64,000 bases of DNA from Coprovicinus avistercoris. GTDB taxonomy: Bacteria > Actinomycetota > Coriobacteriia > Coriobacteriales > Atopobiaceae. The notes under the pieces were generated by a model. It saw nothing but the letters and a program-made list of their open reading frames with translations, was not told the origin of the DNA and did no database searches. The stretch is taken from NCBI GenBank assembly GCA_018714895.1, contig DVMQ01000014.1, forward strand, positions 92,193 to 156,192. Reading direction: 5' to 3'. Position numbers and translations under genes: made by a program. Below, piece after piece: positions 59,737 through 64,000 of this stretch. Within the stretch, counting starts at the first letter, position 1. Each line of letters begins with the position of its first letter.

Positions 59737-60822
59737 ATGAAAAAACAGCTTAAGTCGCAAACGCGGTCTACTATTGCTACATATGCCCTTGTCATTGGCG
59801 CGTTTATTCTCGTGACTGTTCTTGACAGCGTTGGCCTGATCTCCAACTCACTGCAGGGACAGCTCGTTCCAATTTGTGCATACGTCTGCTTGGCAGTTTC
59901 ACTGAACCTTGTCGTAGGTGTGTCCGGTGAGCTTTCGCTTGGCCATGCTGGCTTTATGAGCGTGGGTGCTTTTACTGGTGTTGTGGCCGCTGGTGTGCTT
60001 GCTCATTCTGGTGTGGAGTCTGAGCTGCTCATTTTTGTAATCGCAGCAATTATTGGTGCGGTTGCAGCGGGCCTTATCGGATTTATTATTGGCATTCCTG
60101 TCATGCGCCTTCGTGGCGACTACCTGGCAATTGTTACCCTTGCCTTTGGTGAGATTATCAAAAACATTCTCAATATTATTTACGTGGGCGTAGATGATGC
60201 CGGCCTGCATTTCTCTACCCAGGACACAGCATCGCTTGGTATGCAGCAAGGCACAATTCTTATCAATGGTCCCAAAGGTGCTGTAGGCATCGATAAGATC
60301 TCAACATTTGTGCTTGGCGTTATCTTGGTTCTTATTACGGTGGCTGTCGTACTTAATCTCATTCACAGCCGTAGTGGTCGAGCGATTATGGCAGTCCGTG
60401 ATAATCGCATTGCTGCTGAGAGTGTTGGAATTAATACCACGAAATATCGCCTGATGGCCTTCACGGTAGCTTCTGCACTTGCTGGTGCGGCTGGCGTACT
60501 GTATGCCATGAACTACTCGACTATTGTTCCATCACAGTTTGGCTTTAATCAGTCGATCTTGATTCTCGTTTATGTCGTGCTCGGTGGCATGGGCAATGTT
60601 TGGGGCTCTATTATCTCGGCTGCTTTCTTGACAGTGCTTCCCGAGATTCTTCGTCCCATCAATCAGTACCGTATGCTCATTTATGCCGTTGTGCTGATTC
60701 TTGTCATGGTTGTTCCGCACTTTGCACCGTTCCAACGTCTGATTGAGAAGATCAAGAGTCGCTTCCGTGGTGGAAACAATGAAGTTGCTGCAGCTACGGA
60801 GGGAGGCGATGGCAATGAGTAA
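59737..60822 (+). CDS. livM: Branched-chain amino-acid ABC transporter permease LivM
   Basis: The 361-residue membrane protein has NLVVGVSGELSLGHAGFMSVG, VMRLRGDYLAIVTLAFGEI and GRAIMAVRDNRIAAESVGI, all LivM features, and VYVVLGGMGNVWGSIISAAF near the end. The ATG at 59737 lies 8 bp after AGGTGG; GTG codons at 59725 and 59728 are alternatives. Its C-terminal end overlaps livG by 8 bp. Confidence 0.94.
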   Translation: MKKQLKSQTRSTIATYALVIGAFILVTVLDSVGLISNSLQGQLVPICAYVCLAVSLNLVVGVSGELSLGHAGFMSVGAFTGVVAAGVLAHSGVESELLIFVIAAIIGAVAAGLIGFIIGIPVMRLRGDYLAIVTLAFGEIIKNILNIIYVGVDDAGLHFSTQDTASLGMQQGTILINGPKGAVGIDKISTFVLGVILVLITVAVVLNLIHSRSGRAIMAVRDNRIAAESVGINTTKYRLMAFTVASALAGAAGVLYAMNYSTIVPSQFGFNQSILILVYVVLGGMGNVWGSIISAAFLTVLPEILRPINQYRMLIYAVVLILVMVVPHFAPFQRLIEKIKSRFRGGNNEVAAATEGGDGNE

Positions 60823-61711
60823 AAAAGAACAAGCTCAAGGAAAGTCCAAGATGGTGCCATTGCCGTCGCAAGGTATCGTTCCAGAGCGTGATGTGTATAC
60901 AACCCCTGCTCTTGAATGCCGCCATTTGGGAATTGATTTTGGTGGTCTTCATGCGGTTGAAGACTTCAACATCACTGTGGGTAAAACCGAGATTGCAGGT
61001 CTTATTGGGCCTAACGGCGCAGGTAAAACAACCGTTTTTAATCTGCTTACGAAGGTTTATCAGCCCACACGAGGCACCATTCTTATTGATGGGCAGGACA
61101 CTGCGGGCCTTAATCCTGTGAAGGTAAATCAGCTTGGCGTGGCCCGTACGTTCCAAAATATCCGTCTCTTCTCAACACTTTCTGTTGAGGATAATGTGCG
61201 TGCTGGTTTGCATAACCAGGTGAAATGCGGAGTTATTTCCGCCATTTTCCGCTTGCCACGCCATTGGAAATGTGAGCGCGAATCACATGAACGTGCTCTC
61301 GAATTGCTCGATGTTTTCGGTATGGCAGATTACGCCAACGATATAGCCGGATCCCTCCCGTATGGTGCTCAGCGTCGTCTTGAGATCGTAAGAGCTTTAG
61401 CCACCAATCCAAAGCTTCTTCTTCTGGACGAGCCCGCAGCTGGCATGAACCCTTCAGAGACCGCCGAGCTTATGGAAAACATTCGCGCTATTCGCGATCG
61501 TTTCCAGATTGCTATTTTGCTCATTGAGCATGATATGGACCTCGTTATGAATATCTGCGAGGGTATTGCGGTGCTTAACTACGGCAAGATTATTGCCAAG
61601 GGTACCGCTGAGCAAATTCAATCGAACCCTGAGGTTATTGAGGCGTATCTCGGTGCTGGCGCTCAGACTGATAAAGCGCAGGATAAATCTGAGGGAGGCG
61701 AAAACGCATGA
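60815..61711 (+). CDS. livG: Branched-chain amino-acid ABC transporter ATPase LivG
   Basis: The product has 298 residues, with a basic leader of about 35 residues before the ATPase domain. Walker A GPNGAGKTT, VARTFQNIRLF, the family-typical signature LPYGAQRRLEI in place of LSGGQ, Walker B LLLLDEPAAGMNPSE and LIEHDMDLV identify LivG. The ATG at 60815 follows GGAGGGAGG at a good distance; an ATG at 60809 would be too close. It overlaps livM by 8 bp and livF by ATGA. Confidence 0.94.
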   Translation: MSKKEQAQGKSKMVPLPSQGIVPERDVYTTPALECRHLGIDFGGLHAVEDFNITVGKTEIAGLIGPNGAGKTTVFNLLTKVYQPTRGTILIDGQDTAGLNPVKVNQLGVARTFQNIRLFSTLSVEDNVRAGLHNQVKCGVISAIFRLPRHWKCERESHERALELLDVFGMADYANDIAGSLPYGAQRRLEIVRALATNPKLLLLDEPAAGMNPSETAELMENIRAIRDRFQIAILLIEHDMDLVMNICEGIAVLNYGKIIAKGTAEQIQSNPEVIEAYLGAGAQTDKAQDKSEGGENA

Positions 61712-62418
61712 GCATGCTCCATGTAAAGAATCTCAACGTCTCCTATGGTGCAATCCGTGCGGTTAAAGGTATTTCCTTTGACGTTGAAGAGGGCGAGATT
61801 GTCACGCTTATTGGCGCTAATGGCGCTGGCAAAACAACCACGCTTAATACTATTGCAGGTCTCTTACGTCCGCTTGCCTATAGTCAGATTTCATTTGAGG
61901 GAGAGAGCTTAATCGGCGTCCCCGCGCATGAGATTGTACGTCGCGGCATTGCGTTGTGCCCTGAGGGTAGACGCGTCTTTACCGAGATGAGTGTTCAAGA
62001 CAACCTTGCTATGGGAGCGTTTACCCGTCCTGACGAAGAGGCTGCAGAGACAATTGAGCGCGTATACGAGAGTTTTCCTCGTTTGCTAGAGCGTCGCAAT
62101 CAAAGTGCTGGCACCTTGTCTGGTGGCGAGCAACAAATGTTGGCTATGGGGCGTGCATTGATGTCCAAGCCACGGTTGCTCATGCTCGATGAGCCTTCTA
62201 TGGGCTTGGCACCCATTCTGGTCCAAGAGATTTTTGACATTATCGATAAGCTCCATGCGCAAGGTACCACTATCTTGCTGATTGAGCAAAACGCTCAGAT
62301 GGCGCTTTCCATTGCTGATCGTGCCTATGTACTTGAGACGGGAAATATTTCCATGTCTGGAGATGCAGATGAGCTCGCGCATGACCCGCGCGTTCGTGAG
62401 GCATACCTCGGCGGATAA
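61708..62418 (+). CDS. livF: Branched-chain amino-acid ABC transporter ATPase LivF
   Basis: The 236-residue ATPase has LNVSYGAIRAVKGISFDVEEG, Walker A GANGAGKTT, LCPEGRRVFTEMSVQDNL, the signature LSGGEQQML and Walker B LLMLDEPSMGLAP, all typical of LivF, the partner of LivG. It starts in an ATGA overlap with livG. A strong hairpin follows. Confidence 0.96.
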   Translation: MSMLHVKNLNVSYGAIRAVKGISFDVEEGEIVTLIGANGAGKTTTLNTIAGLLRPLAYSQISFEGESLIGVPAHEIVRRGIALCPEGRRVFTEMSVQDNLAMGAFTRPDEEAAETIERVYESFPRLLERRNQSAGTLSGGEQQMLAMGRALMSKPRLLMLDEPSMGLAPILVQEIFDIIDKLHAQGTTILLIEQNAQMALSIADRAYVLETGNISMSGDADELAHDPRVREAYLGG

Positions 62419-62440
62419 AGTCTTTTATTCGTTGCTCTGG

Positions 62441-62474
62441 CGCGCCCCACTTTACTGTGCTAAAGTGGGGCGCG
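62441..62474 (+). terminator. Terminator-like hairpin after livF
   Basis: CGCGCCCCACTTTA and TAAAGTGGGGCGCG form a perfect 14-bp stem around CTGTGC, followed by TTGCTTTAG. Confidence 0.8.
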
Positions 62475-62531
62475 TTGCTTTAGATTATTTTCTGTCTTTT
62501 GGCAGTTGTTTTTGCATGGGAGGGGAAAGCT

Positions 62532-64000
62532 GTGAGAGCAGGTACACCTCGAGGTCTTCGCGACATTCTTGGAGATGAAGCACTTCTCCGCGAGCGTATT
62601 TCCATGACAGTTCGTAAGACATTTTCTGATCATGGCTATTTGCCAGTAGAAACACCACTGCTCGAAGACTGGGATGTTATGCATCGTGCGGGCAGGATTA
62701 AAGGGTCGCCATTCCGCTTGTTCGACTCTGATGGTCAGCTGCTTATGCTTCGTCCTGACCTTACGATGCCCATTGCTCGTTTAGCTGCGACGCGTTTGGG
62801 CAACAGTGATGGGCCACTCAGATTACGGTATGAGGCCCCTGTCGTACGTGAGCAGGACTCCCTCAAAGGTCAACCTCGTCAATTTACGCAGATTGGTGTT
62901 GAGTTAATCGGTGGCGATGGTTGTGCTAGTGAGGTAGAAGTTGTTGCACTGCTCGCCGAGACGCTGGAAACTCTCGAAGTTGGCGCCTGGCGTATTGTAT
63001 GCGGTTCGGTAGCTCCCATCTCTGCTGCACTGGAAGCATGTGCTCCTTCCGCTGAGTTTCGTGAGCAGGCCGAAGAATTTGTCCACGCATCAGATTTAGT
63101 GGGGCTCGATGAGCTTATCGCTGAAGCTGGACTTACCGGACCTTGTGCGCGCGCTCTTGGACGAATCCCTCGTGTGGGGGGTGGAGTAGAAGCCCTAGAT
63201 GAGGTGGACGCATTACTTGCGGCCGTGGATGTGCCAGTGGAGAAACGCGGCGTTGACGAACTGCGCGCGCTCGCATCATCGCTTGTAGGCACGCCGGCAG
63301 AAGATAGAATCCTGTTCGACTTTTCTATCGTGAACTCATTCGATTACTACACGGGTCTGATCTTTAAGGCATATTGCGACGGTGTAGCTGCGTCATTGGC
63401 TTCCGGCGGTCGTTACGATTCGTTGCTCACAAACTTTGGTATGAGCAACACTGCTGCTTGCGGCTTCGCTTTATCGCTTGAGCGTCTGCAGGAGGTGTTG
63501 GGTTCGGCGGGTTCTTCTGGCATTGCGACCATTGGTGCGCGAGTGGGCGAGCGTCCACTTCGTATTGCTATTCCAAAAGGATCGTTGTTTGGCGATACGG
63601 TTTCTGTGCTTGAAGCTGCAGGACTTCCCACTGCAGAGCTCAAAGATGTGGGTAGAAAACTCACAGTTACCGCAGGTGATGTTGAATACATCATTGTAAG
63701 AGCTCAAGATGCACCGGCATTTGTTGGATTTGGTGGCGCCGATTGCGGTATTTGCGGTTTTGACTCGCTTGTAGAAGCCGAGTTAGATCTGCTGCAGCTT
63801 GTAGATTTAGGCTTTGGCGCCTGTCGATTTATTGTGGCAGAGCCGCGCTCAGCAGCAGGAGCCGCTGAGAAAGCCTATGCCTGGCGCGGTACGGTGCGCG
63901 TGGCAACAAAGTATCCGCGCATAACCCAAGCGTATTACGATCGCATTGGTCAGCAGGTAGATATTATCCAGTTGCATGGCAACATTGAGCTTGGTCCTCT
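62532..64000 (+). CDS. hisZG: HisZ-HisG fusion: ATP phosphoribosyltransferase with regulatory domain (partial at window end)
   Basis: ATP phosphoribosyltransferase starts histidine synthesis by joining ATP and PRPP. From the GTG at 62532, after GGGAGGGGAAAG, one open frame runs to the window end (489 codons). The first ~330 residues are HisZ, a histidyl-tRNA synthetase-like domain: TPRGLRDILGDEA, LRPDLTMPIARLAATR, REQDSLKGQPRQFTQIGVELIG, DYYTGLIFKAY and ASGGRYDSLL. From about residue 340 a short-form HisG follows: LRIAIPKGSLFGDTVSVLEAAG, VRAQDAPAFVGFGGADCGICG, VRVATKYPRITQAYY and IIQLHGNIELGPL. There is no stop, start or ribosome site between the two parts. Normally these are separate subunits of an octamer. 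The C-terminal end is outside the window. Confidence 0.92.
   Translation, partial: MRAGTPRGLRDILGDEALLRERISMTVRKTFSDHGYLPVETPLLEDWDVMHRAGRIKGSPFRLFDSDGQLLMLRPDLTMPIARLAATRLGNSDGPLRLRYEAPVVREQDSLKGQPRQFTQIGVELIGGDGCASEVEVVALLAETLETLEVGAWRIVCGSVAPISAALEACAPSAEFREQAEEFVHASDLVGLDELIAEAGLTGPCARALGRIPRVGGGVEALDEVDALLAAVDVPVEKRGVDELRALASSLVGTPAEDRILFDFSIVNSFDYYTGLIFKAYCDGVAASLASGGRYDSLLTNFGMSNTAACGFALSLERLQEVLGSAGSSGIATIGARVGERPLRIAIPKGSLFGDTVSVLEAAGLPTAELKDVGRKLTVTAGDVEYIIVRAQDAPAFVGFGGADCGICGFDSLVEAELDLLQLVDLGFGACRFIVAEPRSAAGAAEKAYAWRGTVRVATKYPRITQAYYDRIGQQVDIIQLHGNIELGP

Overview
The window looks like chromosomal housekeeping DNA of a low-to-moderate GC Gram-positive actinobacterium, most likely order Coriobacteriales (an Atopobium/Lancefieldella/Olsenella-type organism). 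This is inference from protein character, not from a search: a Rel protein beside a RecJ-helicase fusion, a SecD-SecF fusion, many ABC importers for amino acids and peptides, a large set of flavin oxidoreductases with Fe-S clusters, a HisZ-HisG fusion and strong GGAGG ribosome sites. No rRNA, CRISPR array, insertion sequence or phage module is visible.

Layout. 1-10.7 kb: start of an unknown minus-strand gene, HPr, tRNA-guanine transglycosylase, a divergent SecDF, a 1111-residue RecJ-helicase fusion, bifunctional Rel and a metallo-beta-lactamase-fold hydrolase. 10.7-15.2 kb: an aminotransferase ending against a convergent tRNA-Leu(CAA), an orphan PTS IIB, a zinc-ribbon membrane protein on the minus strand, then the infC-rpmI-rplT operon with a promoter, a leader attenuator and an infC that has no ATG/GTG/TTG start. 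15.2-20 kb: a polar amino-acid ABC importer, a short-chain dehydrogenase and a TagO/WecA-type transferase. 20-28.5 kb: a three-gene glycerol-3-phosphate oxidoreductase set, a probable 6S RNA, a small XRE regulator, polA, rnhA and a HAD hydrolase. 28.5-41.9 kb: ribosomal protein S1, a five-gene oligopeptide ABC importer followed by two peptidases, coaE, uvrB and gtrA. 41.9-47.8 kb: two flavoproteins, an Mrp ATPase, and a divergent pair formed by an Fe-S scaffold-like protein and a GGGtGRT protein. 47.8-52.1 kb: a PucR-type regulator and a divergent Old-Yellow-Enzyme/Fe-S/FAD reductase, bracketed and separated by three copies of one 19-bp dyad. 52.2-64 kb: uvrA, a YbaK-type deacylase, murJ, a complete branched-chain amino-acid ABC importer and a HisZ-HisG fusion cut by the window end.

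The biology that emerges is an asaccharolytic-leaning, amino-acid and peptide-consuming anaerobe: three ABC importers (polar amino acids, oligopeptides, branched-chain amino acids), each with a twin-arginine lipoprotein as binding protein, feed peptidases and anaerobic flavin redox enzymes. The observations I rate highest are the AUA-initiated infC with its attenuator, the dyad-bounded PucR/ene-reductase module, the Fe-S scaffold/GGGtGRT pair, a SecDF that has lost its proton-relay aspartates, and two unusual enzyme fusions.
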